NCBI RefSeq assembly: GCF_008728515.1
Contig: NC_044984.1
Span: 87,777,181 to 87,841,180 of the forward strand
DNA: 64,000 nucleotides
Reading direction: 5' to 3'
Source: Papio anubis
Lineage: Eukaryota; Chordata; Mammalia; Primates; Cercopithecidae
Shown here piece after piece: positions 37,643 through 50,500 of the stretch. Positions within the stretch are counted from its first letter, which is position 1; each line of letters starts with the position of its first letter. Position numbers and translations under genes: made by a program. The notes beneath the pieces are model-generated. The model saw only the letters and a program-made list of their open reading frames with translations, searched no databases and was not told where the DNA came from.

Positions 37643-40600
37643 GAGGGAGTCTTTCTCTGTCTCCCAGGCTGGAGTGCAGTGGCCGGATCTCAGCTCACTG
37701 CAAGCTCCGCCTCCCGGGTTCACGCCATTCTCCTGCCTCAGCCTCCCGAGTAGCTGGGACTACAGGCGCCCGCCACCTCGTCCGGCTAGTTTTTCTTTTT
37801 TGTATTTTTTTGGTAGACACGGGGTTTCGCCGTGTTAGCCAGGCTGGTCTCGATCTCCTGACCTCGTGATCCGCCCATCTCGGCCTCCCAAAGTGCTGGG
37901 ATTACAGGCTTGAGCCACTGCGCCCGGCCAATGCTGAATATATATTACTGAAAAATCTTGAGTTGTACAAAATCATGCAGTAAAGCTTTGGTGGGAAAGG
38001 TTGAGTCTGAAAACCTAAAACCAGAGCTCTGATGAACAACAATACTAATACAAAATATTACTAGAGTTAAATCTCCACTAGCATTTTTATACTTAGAATC
38101 AACAGTCAGTCCACCCTTTTCACACATATACTCTGGGGCTCATAGTTCTTCAGAGTTAAGTTCTTGAAGTATTTGTTTCAAATGGAGAACACTTTCATCA
38201 AAAATAAGTACTATCCAATGGTAGCCTTTTTAAATTTATTTTTTTTTTAATTTTTATTTATTTATTTATTTTTTGAGACGGAGTCGCGCTCTGTCGTCCA
38301 GGCTGGAGTGGAGTGGCATTGTCTTGGCTCACTGCAAGCTCTGCCTTCTGGGTTCACACCATTCTGCCTCAGCCTCCCGAGTAGCTGAGACTACAGGCGC
38401 ACGCCACCATGCCCAGCTAATTTTTTGTATTTTTAGTAGAGACGAGGTTTCACTGCGTTAGCCAGGATGGCCTTGTTCTGACCTTGTGTGTGATCCACCC
38501 ACCTTGGCCTCCCAAAGTGCTGGGATTACAGGCGTGAGCCACCGTGCCCGGCCTGGAAGCCTTTTTTAAACACAGAGAAGTGTCACCAACCTCTTCATCT
38601 GTGCCTCCAGCTCTCCCAGAAGGTTTCCTATCATAAAACCAGGCATTAATGTCGAATTTGCATTGGATCATTATTTTTTTTCTTAGGGTCTTTGTATAAC
38701 TTAAGACTTTCTCTAATTGAAAAAAGCTTAAGTCACTTTAAAACATTGACCTGCTAGGTAAAAATGCCATGGTCAACCTGACTTACCACATTATTGATAA
38801 TACTTATCTACCAATCCCATATAACTTAGAGCTAAACATAGTTTAGAAGAAAGAACTGTTATTTCTGGTCTGCTGTGCCTCTGTAGTCCAAAAAGAAGTA
38901 TTAATTTTCTTAATAATAGTAGGTAGCTGTTTAGCATGTATCAAACCATTTTCACAACCTATGTTCTTGTAAAATGTCTATGTGCATAGTGGGTGTTCCT
39001 AATAACACTGCTGGCCTAATTTTGGTTAAGTGTAGTAGAAGTAGGTTAACATGTAGTTTTAACCATTCATGATATCCTGATTCATGATAATTTGGGAAGA
39101 AAGAACAGCAACCTCAAAACAGTTTATAAGTAGGCCAGGTGCAGTGGCTCACACCTGTAATCCCAGTGCTTTGGGAGACCAAGGTGGGTGGATCACCTGA
39201 GGTCAGGGGTTCAAGACCAGCCTGGGCAACATGGCAAAACCTCATCTCTACTAAAAATACAAAAATTAGCTGGGCATGGTGGTGTGTGCCTGTAGTCCTG
39301 GCTACTCCGGAGGCTGGGGCAGGAGAATCCCTTGAATCCAGGAGGCAGAGGTTGCAGTGAGCTGAGATTGCACCACTGCACTCCAGTCTGGGTGACAGAG
39401 CGAGACTCCATCTCAAAAATAACAACAACAAACGGTTTCTAAATAGCTACAATTTTCAAAATAAACCTCTTCATTCTTAGGGATCACTTGAGGTTCTCTG
39501 GATGGCTCCTCCCCTCCCCTTCCCGGGAACAGAACGTGGTATCTATATAGTGGTTGGAGTTCCTAGAGCCAAGCCACGACAATTGCAGCGTTAAGGGTAA
39601 AAGCTGAAACACAAATGGGAATTCGGGGCCCAGGGACCTACAGCCTCTGAAGGCATAACTGCATTAGATAGCCCTTGAACAGCACTCTCTTATACATCCT
39701 CAGCCAGGAGGACCCGTCCGTTGATAAAGGGTATAGATTCTATACAATAGATCGGGGTGCCCAATCTTTTTTTGTTTTGTTTTGTTTTGTTTTGGAATCT
39801 CGCTCTGTCACCATGTCACCAGGCTGGAGTGCAGTGGTGCAATCTCGGCTTACTGCAACCTCTGCCTCCTGGATTCAAGCGATTCTCCTGCCTCAGCCTC
39901 CCAAGTAGCTGAGACTACAGCCGTATGCCACCACGCCCAGCTATTTTTTGTATTTTTAGTAGAGAATATGAGCCAAGCCATGACAATTGCAGCTTTAAGG
40001 GTAAAAGCTGAAACACAAATGGGAATTCACTATGTTGGCCAGGATGGTCTCGATCTCCTAACTTCGAGATCTGCCCACAGCCTCTCAAAATGCTGGGATT
40101 ACAGGCGTGAGCCACCACACCTGGCCTGGGGTGCCCAATCTTTTAGCTTCACTGGGCCTCATTGGAAGAATTGTCTTGGGCCATACATAAAACACACTAA
40201 CATTAATGATAGCTGGTGAGCTAAAAAAGTAATAATTGCGAAAATATTTCATAATATTTTAAGAAAGTTTACAAATTTGTGTTTGGCTGCATTCAAAGCC
40301 ATCCTGGGCTGCATGCAGTCCACGGGCCACAGGTTGAGCGGGCTTGCAATAGATCATTCTAATTCACAGACTTTTTTTTTTTTTTTTTTTTTAAAGAGTC
40401 TCACTCTGTCGCCCAAGCTGGAGTGCAGTGGCACGACCTCGGCTCACTGCAACCTCTGCCTCCCAGGTTCAAGCCATTCTCCTGCCTCAGCCTTCCAAGT
40501 AGCCGGGATTACAGGTGCATGCCACTACGCCTGGCTAATTTTTGTATTTTTAGTTGAGACGGGGTCTCACCATGTTGGCCAAGCTGGTCTCTTACTTTTG

Positions 40601-41550
40601 ACCTCAAATGGTCTAGCCACCTCAGCCTCCCAAAGTGCTGGGATTACAGGCATGAGCCACCATGGCTGGCCACTACACTATTCTTAAAGTGATAAATGCT
40701 TCTCTCCAAATGCTTAAAACCTTAGGTATCTAGGAAAAGACAAAATAACTCTTCAACAGTGCCAGGTGAGTGGTGTTTTATTCTAGTAATCGTCTAATAC
40801 ATGGAAAGAGGGAGTAAGATTTAGTAGTGTAGTAGGAAGAATGCTTATGTGAAGATAGATTGAATAGAGTAGGAAGAGATGTCTTCACTTCTCACCACAC
40901 TAATAGCGTTGGCTTTGGGGTCTGAGTGTGCTCCAAGTCTGGCTCTGCAGCCTGGTAGAATGAGTAGTCTCCTTTTCATAAATCTTTCCTATGGTCTCAG
41001 CTCTGATTTATCTGGAAGGTTGAATGCATCTTCCTTCATCTCTGTCATCGCTAATGTAACAGACTGGCATCTTGATGGATACAGAAAATCTAATCTACTC
41101 AGAGAAAGGAATTTCAAATCTATGAATGACCATGTGTGGCTCTGTCAACTGTTGGTGTGTCTTTGTAGAATAAGCTTTTATAACCTATCTTTAGAGCATT
41201 AATTAGCATGCTAACTATACTAGTAAATTTGAGGGTATCATAGAAATGTATAGATGGCTGTTGTGTGCATTTAGAGGGAGTATTGAAGAATAATGCATTG
41301 TGATAGGGTTCTAGAGATTGAGATTCTTCCACTTTTGTAGGAGGGGCTTAGGAGCAGCTGCCCATTATTTGAAATCAATATTATTGCAAGAAAAGCAACC
41401 ATTATGGTTATGTTGCTGTGATTCAGTAAATGGCGCCCTCAAAACAAACCAAAAAAAGCTTTTACAATAAATTGTGCTGAAATTTGATTTTAGATTTCTG
41501 CATGTATAGAAGATTATATATATATTTGTAAATCTTTTTTTAAAAAAATA

Positions 41551-41589
<39 letters not shown>

Positions 41590-44500
41590 TTCTTTTTTCT
41601 TTTTTCTTTTTTTTTTTTTTTTTGAGACGGAGTCTTGCTCTGTCCCCCAGGCTGGAGTGCAATGGCGCGATCTCGGCTCACTGCAAGCTCCGCCTCCTGG
41701 GTTTACGCCATTCTCCTGCCTCAGCCTCCTGAGTAGCTGGGACTACAGGCGCCCGCCACCTTGCCCGGCTAGTTTTTTGTGTTTTTAGTAGAGACGGGGT
41801 TTCACCGTGTTAGCCAGGATGGTCTCGATCTCCTGACCTTGTGATCCGCCCGCCTCGGCCTCCCAAAGTGCTGGGATTACAGGCTTGAGCCACCGCGCCC
41901 GGCCTCTTTTTTCTTTTTGAGACAGAATCTCACTTCTGTTATTCAGGCTGGAGTACAGTGGCATAGTTATGGCTCACTGCAGCCTCAACTTCCCAGGTTC
42001 AGGTGATTCTCCCACCTCAGCCCCCCGAGTAGCTTGGACTACAGGTACTTGACACCATGCCTGGCTAATTTATTGATTTTTTTGTAGAGACAGGGTCTTC
42101 CTATGTTGTCTAAGCTGGTCTTGAACTCCTGGACTCAGTCTGCCTGCCTTAGCTTCCCAAAGCACTGGGATTACAGGTGTAAGCCATTGTGTCTGGCCTA
42201 TAGAAGATATTAATAGTTCAGGCTGGGCACAGTGGCTCACACCTGTAATCTCAGCACTTTAGGAGGCCGAGGTGGGTGGATCATTTGAGGTCAGGAGTTC
42301 AAAAGCAGCCTGGCCAACATGGTGAAACCCAGTCTCCACTAAAAATACAAAAAAAATGAGCTGAGCATAGTAGTGCATACCTGTAATCCCAGCTACTCAG
42401 GAGGCTGACGCATGAGAATTGCTTGAACCCAGGAGGCAAAGGTTGCAGTGAGCTGAGATAGCGCCATTGCACTCCAACCTGGGTGACAGAGTGAGACCCT
42501 GTCTCAAAAAAAAAAAAAAAAAAAACCTATTAATAGTTGAGTTTTCCCACAGAGTTTTAGTAGAAAAGGTATAATGAAGCTGAAAAATGTGAGTATATGA
42601 CTAGTAAAAACACTGCTCAGAACTAGTATCTCCAAAATTTATGTAAGAAACAAAATTTCCATTACTGACTCTACTAGATATTTTCATCATTCTCAAAAAA
42701 AATTTTTTGTGGAACACTTAACATTTGCATTAGCAGATACGTCAAATCTTTTGTCTGGGTTGGAAAACTCTTAACTGGAAGAACATAGCTAAATCTTTGA
42801 TAAGGAAAGTATACCTTCTTACTAATTTTGGCCTCTGGAAAACAGTACTGAATGGACTCTGATTTTTTTATTATTATTATTTTTGAGACAGAGTCTCGCT
42901 GTGTTGCCCAGGTTGGAATGCAGTTGTGCTATCTCAGCTCACTGCAAACTGCCTCCTGGATTCAAGCGACTCTCCTGCCTCAGCCTCCCAAGTAGCTGGG
43001 ATTACAGGCATGCACCACCATGCCCAGCTACTTTTTATATTTTTAGTAGAGACGAGGTTTCACCATGTTGGCCAGGCTGGTCTTGAACTTCTGACCTCAA
43101 GTGATCCTCCTGCCTCAGCCTCCCAAAGTGCTGGGATTACAGGCATGAGCCACTGCACCCGGCTGGACTGTTTTATTTGCATGCTCTTTACAAAACTGGT
43201 TTTTCAAGGTGAATTACTTTAGTAGTTCTATAAAAATGCAGTCCAGAAAAATCTACATTGATGATTTCATCTTCAACAGATTCCAAGTGACTTCAACAGA
43301 AAAGCTGTAATTCTTGAGTTCTTGATAGTTCTGGAGTGACAGTGTGCCACTACGGTGCAACTCCTCACCACCACTCCCAGTTTCTCTTTTATAATCCCAG
43401 GCTTTTTAACTTGGTGAAATGTTTTTCTGGAAAGAGAAATGGTCATATAGCACTGGACAAAAGAGCAGGTGTGGGGGTTCTTAGGAAACACTGAGTTATG
43501 TTTTCATCTTAATCACAACCACCTGCCTAAAAACAGTTGTTAGTGTCCTCTGTTGTCTGCCTAATTAAAATATAAACATGCTCCAGTGTGATACCAACTT
43601 TTTTTCATCTGTATTGGTCTAGATCTAGTGCTGGGGACCGCTTCCAAGTGCATGACAGACCCCAGATAATCACAGGATGGCCTTGCTATCACACTAATTG
43701 GCCTTAAGTTAAAAACCTGTTCATTATTATTGGGGTAGGGGGCAGGTAGAGGACTGTTTTAATTGTTCATCTCTCTACTAATGCTATTCATATTTTTCCA
43801 CCCTGGCAGACATACGCCATCGTGCAGGCTATTCTCTTATCTGGAGTGTGTCCCTCAGTTCTTGCTCACTCTTAGTCACCACCTTCTCCCCACCTTCCCC
43901 CACCCCAAATGTGACCTTGGCCCTCATTTGAACACCCAAATGAACTATTCAAGATGAGTGGGCAAGTACTTAATGAAACACAGACTTTCAAATCTGTCAC
44001 CATCACATCTGTGTAAGACCTCTTTTCATAAGCTAGTTGTTTAGATGGCCAGTCATTTCTATGTCACAGATATTAAGTACCCATTTAAAGTGATCATTTT
44101 ATGGAAAGATATATTTGAAGTTATTGGTTTGACCAAGTTTATTCTTCCTGGGATGTCCAGGGACTCTTGGATGATAAGTTACTGGATTAGGCTAAATCGT
44201 TTGTCCACAATTTATCGTGATATAGATTTATATAGATGTATGTGTTCTTGCAGTTTTTAGACAGAATACTGAGCATTCTGTGTGACTTTACTCCAACCGT
44301 ACCTCCAAGAATATAAGCTCTTTGAGGAAAAGATGTATATTCAGTATCTTTTCATCACATACAATTCCTGTTCAGTATCACACAATTAGTAGATAAGGAG
44401 CAAAATCAGCAACTTCTTTCTCCATAGTACTTCTCTTCAAGGTGGAGAACTTGTGCAGAATTGTGACTTTTTGACAGGAGTCAGTCTGTTCTCTATCTTT

Positions 44501-47500
44501 CTAGGGGTTGAAGATTGTAAAGATGAAAGTGAATAGATTTAGTTTGGATACCATGTGCATGATGCTTCTTTCCTGCTAGCCCATTTTCATGATTCTGATT
44601 TTCTTTTGAAAAACATTTTAAAGTGGTGAGGTTCTATCTGCAGGTTTGTCAATTTAGATGAGTAGACAAGTGCTTAATGAAACATACTGGATTTCAAAAC
44701 TGCCATCACCAAAAGTTGGATATTAGCAAATCTGCCTTAAGCTAGTAGTTTAGACTGAATCATTTCTGGACCATAGATAATTGAACCCAGGAGGCAAAGG
44801 TTGCAGTGAGCAACCTTTAAATGAGAACCTTTAAATGAGATAATTACCCATTTAAATTTATCGGCTTATTTATTTATTTATTTTTGAAAGATACATTTGG
44901 CTGGGTGTGGTGGCTCATGCCTGTAATCCCAGCACTTTGGGAGGCCAAGGCGGGTGGATCAGCTGAGGTTTCGAGTTCAAGACCAGCCTGACCAGCATGG
45001 AGAAACCCCGTCTCTACTAAAAATACAAAATTAGCTGGGCGTGGTGGCGCATGTCTGTAATCCCAGCTACATGGGAGGCTGAGGCAGGAGAATCGCTGGA
45101 ACTGGGGAGGTGGAGGTTGCAGTGAGCCAAGATTGCATCATTGCACTCCAGTCTGGGCAACAAGAGCGAAACTCTGTCTTAAAAAAGAAAAGAAAAGAAA
45201 AGGAAAGAAACAGTTGAAGTTAATGTTTTGATCAAATATTTTCTTCTTGGAATATCAAGGGATTCTTACACCATAAATTATTAGATTATGCTAAATCACT
45301 TATCAAATTTATATACTGTTTTCATGAGACTGTCTAAAAAGTAATTTATGAAACAGAGATGTTGACACATAAGCGTTCCATGTTACTGACTTTTGGAAGA
45401 AAAGTTTAGATATGCTGATGTCATGTAGATGCAGGTTTGGTTTTAAATCTGAAGCATAGGCCGGGCGCGGTGGCTCACACCTGTAATCCCAGCACTTTGG
45501 GAGGCCGAGGCAGGTGGATCACGAGGTCAGGAGTTCAAGACCAGCCTGGCCAAGATGGTGAAACCCCATCTCCACTATAAAAGTACAAAAATTAGCCGGG
45601 CGTGGTGGCGGGAGCCTGTAATCCCAGCTACTCAGGAGGCTGAGGCAGAGAATTGCTTGAACCGAGGAGGCGGAGGTTGTAGTGAGCCGAGATCACGTCG
45701 CTACACTCAAGCCTGGGCGACAGAGCGAGACTCCGTCTCAAAAAAAAAAAAAAAAAAAAAAAAAATCTGAAGCATAAAATGTTTCTTCAGAAAAGCAGAC
45801 ACAGCTTATACTAATTCACCATTATTAATCTCCTGTAGTTTAGCTCTCTGTTTTGGAGAACTGGAAACATCATAGTGATTGACCTAGATACATGAGACTT
45901 TGCATTTCATTTATTCGGGACTGCAACATTTTGAATATAGATGATTTTGAAACTCCCTATTTACTATTTACTAAGTGATGATGTACTTTTTAGGTGGCTA
46001 GCCGCCTGCGTTATGTCCCATTATTAAGGTAATCCAGGAAGTTGCTTAGCATAGAATTGTGTAACAAGAATTTCATCTAGGCAATAGAAACCAGTTTATC
46101 CTCAACTCATACCTAGTGAGCAGAACAAGAGGCCTGTAACTCTGCAGTCCGGACCAGTCGTTGCTATTTACTTTTCCAGTGATGCGAGACAAACCCTTAA
46201 CATTTTTATTTAACTTAAAAACTTACACTCACTTGCCAGTCTTGATAGATGGCCGGTGCCTTTGGTTGCCATAGATCCTCTGTAAGCCTCCAATTTTGAA
46301 TAAAATACAAAGGTTTTTAAATCTGATTTGTAGTTTCTCTGTTTAAAGTGGAATTTGAACTTAGAGACCCTTGCATGCACTTTTGGATTTTTAATTTTCT
46401 TTTTCTGATTTTCTATAAAGTCTCATCTGGGTATAATTTGATAATGTAATAGCTCCCCCCGCCTTTTTTTTTTTATTTTTATTTTTATTTTTTTTTTATT
46501 GAGATAGTCTCATTCCATCGCCCAGGCTGGAGTGCAGTGGCATGATCACAGCTCACTGTAGTCTCGGCCTCCTGGGCTCAGGTGATCCTTTCCACCACAG
46601 CCTCCTGAGCAGTTGGGATTACGGGCACGTGTTACCATGCATGGCTAATTTCTGTATTTTTTGTAGAGGGGGTTTTGTCATGTTGCCCAGGCTGTTCTCA
46701 GACTCCTTAGTTCAAGAAATCTGCCCACCTTGGCCTCCCAAAGTGCTAGGATGGGATTACAGATGTGAGCCACCATGCCTGGCCTGGAATGCTGCTTTTC
46801 TAATGAGGGGGTTCTATGCCTAAATATATATTCTCTTTTAACTCAGCATTTTGGGGGCTTGAGAGAAAGGTGGGAGTTGCTGAACTGTCAGCTTGAAACT
46901 TGCCAGTTTGGAAAAGTTGAGTTCCTGGTAACTTAGTCAAATAGGAGAGGACTTCTGTGCTGGATGTGAACTCTTAAAGGCCAAAAGCTCCTGGCAGCAG
47001 GGAGGGAGCAGGGCAGATAGAGGTGCTGGCATGCATTAAAAAAAAAAAAAATCGTTATGGCTCTTGCCTGTAATCCCAGTTGGGAGGCCAAGGTGGAAAG
47101 ATCACTTGAGCCCAGGGTTTTGAGATCTATCTAGGCAACATGACAAGACCCCACCTCTATAAAATAATACAAAAATCAGACTGGACAGGGTGGCTTACAC
47201 CTGTAATCCCAGCACTTTGGGAGGCCAAGGCAGGCAGATCACTTGAGGTCAGGAGTTTGAGATCAGTCTGGCCAACATGGTGAAACCCTGTCTCTACTCA
47301 AAATACAAAAATTAGCTGGTCGTGGTGTCAGGTGCCTGTAATCCTACCTACTTTGGAGGCTGAGATGGGAGAATCACTTGAACCCAGGAGGCGGAGGTTG
47401 CTGTGAGCCAAGACCATGCCACTGCACTCCAGCCTGGATGACAGGGTGAGACTCCATTAAAAAAAAAAAAAAAAAGTACAAAATTAAGACAGGCCTGGTG

Positions 47501-50500
47501 GTGGGTGCCTGTATTCATTCCCAGCTGCTTGGGAAGCTGGAGTGAGAGGATCACTTGAGCCCGGGAAGTGAAGGCTGCAGTCAGCAGGGATTGTGCCACT
47601 GCACTCCAACCTGGATGTTCGAGTGAGACCCTTTCTGTCATCATCCTCTCTATCCACATTGGGAATGAAACTTCATGATAAACCCTATGTGTTTTCCAGG
47701 GAGAACTGTTTAAATTTACTGGAAGGCAATATACTAAGATAATTTTGTTGACACTTTTGTTCAAATTGGTTTATTGATTTTTATTTTTTTGAGACAGAGT
47801 CTCGCTCTGTTGCCCTGGCTGAAGTGCAGTGGCACAATCTCAGCTCACTGCAACTTTGCTTCCTAAATTCAAGCAATTCTTGTGCCCCAGCCTCCTGAGT
47901 AGCTGGGACTACAGGAATGTGCTACCACACCCAGCTAATTTGTGTATTTTTAGTAGAGATGGGGTTTCACCATGTTGGCCAGGCTGGTCTTGAACCTCTG
48001 ACCTCAGATATCCGCCCACTTCAGCCTCCCAAAGTGCTGGGATTATAGATGTGAAGTGCTGGGATTATAGGCGTGAGCCACCACGCTCACCTCGAGTTGA
48101 TTTTTAACTTTAGTGAAGTTCAACATAAGCTAGCCCACAAATATTCTTTTTTTTTTTTTTTGAGACGGAGTCTAGCTCTGTCGCCCAGGCTGGAGTGCAG
48201 TGGCCAGATCTCAGCTCACTGCAAGCTCTGCCTCCCGGGTTTACACCATTCTCCTGGCTCAGCCTCCCGAGTAGCTGGGACTACAGGCGCCTGCCACCTC
48301 ACCCGGCTAGTTTTTTTGTATTTTTTAGTAGAGACGGGGTTTCACCGTGTTAACCAGGATGGTCTCGATCTCCTGACCTTGTGATCCGCCCGTCTCGGCC
48401 TCCCAAAGTGCTGGGATTACAGGCTTGAGCCACCGCGCCCGGCCTTTTTTTTTTTTTTTTTTTTTGGAGACAGAATCTAGCTCTGTCTCAAAATCAGAAT
48501 CTAGCTCTGTCTCATTTTTTTGAGACAGAATCTAGCTCTGTTGCCCAGGCTGGAGTGTAGTGGCACAATCTCGGCTCACTGCAACCTCCGCCTCCCAGGT
48601 TCAAGTGATTCTCCTGCCACGGCCTCCTAAGTAGCTGGGATTACAGGTGCCTGCCACCACACCTGGCTAATTTTTTGTATTTTTAGTAGAGATGGGGTTT
48701 CAACATGTTGGCCAGGCTAGTCTTGAACTCCTGACCTCAGGTTATCTGTCCACCTCAGCCTTCCAAAGTACTAGGATTACAGGCATTGAGCCACCGCGCC
48801 CGGCCAAGTATTCATTTAAAAGATGGGTATGTAATACCATCTTTAAATAGTTAAACTCTAGGATACTTGTCTAAGGTAATAGGGTATTTTTGTAACAGTT
48901 TGTACATTTCAGTCTTTTTTTTTTTTTTGAGATGGAGTCTCGCTCTCCAATCAGCCTAGGCTGGTGGTGCAGTGGTGCAGTGTTGGCTCACTGCAACCTC
49001 CGCCTCCCAGGTTCAAGTGATTCTCATACATCAGTCTCCCAAGTAGCTGGGATTACAGGCATGCACCACCACGCCAGCTAATTTTTGTATTTTTAGTAGA
49101 GATGGGGTTTCACCATATTGGCGAGGTTGGTCTCAAAGTCCTGACCTCAGGTGATCGCCCACCTCGGCCTCCCAAAGTGCTGGGATTATAGGTGTGAGCC
49201 ACCATGCCCGGCCACATTTCAGTCTTAGTACTTGGTAAGGGGTCCATAGACTTTTCCAAATTAAGCGCCAGATAAACGTTTTAAGCTTTGAGGGCCACAC
49301 AGTCTCTGTCGCAACTACTTTGACTCTGCTGTTGCATCACTAAAACAACCATAGACAATATGTAAAAATGAGTAAGTGTGACTCGATTCTAATAATTCCG
49401 TCTGTGGACACTGAAATTTGAATTTCACATAATTTTAAAATGTAAAAATACTTTTGACTCGCAGACTGTACAAAAACAGGTGGTGAATTGCAGATTGCCA
49501 GTCCTGTTCTAGATCATAAATGATAGCTGCCTGTTAGCAGAATGAAGTGACTTTGGCCCAAGTATGCAGGTTTAAAATATGAAGGATGCTTCTTGCCACC
49601 TAATCATAACAGTAACAAGCACTCTGTATCAAGAATCGACTTTAGGTGCATTTCCCCATTTCTTTCTCATAAATCTGTTTTCTTAGTATTATTATTTTCT
49701 AGGTGAGGAAACAAGGAAACCTACCTATGGTCATGTCCTTAAATTTGGAATATTCCATAACTAAAGAAACTTATGTGACCATAGATCTCAGTGCATACAG
49801 CTCCGGCTAATAAGCCAAGTTTCTGTTTTTATTCTTTGTTAGTATCCAATAATTCGAGAGTTTTACCAATTGAATCTGGTAGTTTAAATTATTTTATTAG
49901 ATACAGGTGATTTGGTAGTGTGACCATGTTAATGTTAATTCTGATTTCAGAGAGATGGTGTTTAACATAAAGGTTCGTAATCGCATTTTGTGGTATAATG
50001 CGTACCCCTAATAATTTTAATTAAATTTTAAAATGGATTAATCTAGAGTAGAGTTACAACCTTGCAGAGGTTTGAGAATGTTGTTTATATATGAAGTGTT
50101 TCTCAGGCTGGAAGAATACAGTTGCGGTTCACCTTACAGGTGCTGCTGGTGAGTAGCAGCCGGTACCCAGACCAGTGGATTGTCCCAGGAGGAGGAATGG
50201 AACCTGAGGAGGAACCTGGTGGTGCTGCCGTGAGGGAAGTTTATGAGGAGGTGAGATGTTCTTTCACACAAATTCTGTTTTGGAGTTTTAAAAACAAGGC
50301 CCTTTGCTACATAACACTAAGACAAGGAGATGGGTGCAGGAGTGCTTTTTGTTGCCTGACACAACTTTAATTTTAATTTTTTTTTCGTTTTTTTTTTGAG
50401 ATGGAGTCTTGCTCTGTTGCTAGGCTGGGGTACAGTGGCATGATCTTGGCTCACTGCCACCTCCGCCTCCCAGGTTCAAGTGATTCTCCAGCCTTCCAAG

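Larger units (their letters stand above)
39754..40345 (-). mobile_element. hAT/MER1-like DNA transposon fossil split by an Alu
   Basis: GGGGTGCCCAATCTTTT at 39754 and again at 40127 is the target duplication of an Alu that landed in the element. The remainder (to about 40345) reads like the hAT-Charlie MER1 group, with TTGGGCCA, GTTTACAAATTTGTG and GCAGTCCACGGGCC. Orientation is uncertain. Confidence 0.6.
44656..45312 (+). repeat. Diverged intronic duplication, copy B (interrupted by an Alu)
   Basis: Same order of blocks as copy A, split by a sense Alu at 44891-45205 and by a short templated insertion at about 44780-44841. Could be a local duplication or two copies of one old interspersed repeat. 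Confidence 0.8.
33681..50139 (+). other. NUDT4: NUDT4 intron 1 (16.5 kb)
   Basis: Phase-0 intron with donor GTAGGG and acceptor CTTACAG. The first 3.5 kb has no Alu; the rest holds about 25 Alu pieces, MIR and hAT remnants, a diverged local duplication and two templated insertions, listed separately. Confidence 0.95.

Noticed and set aside
50122..50370. 82-codon frame that includes NUDT4 exon 2
   Set aside because: It reads through both splice sites; only 50140-50250 is exon.
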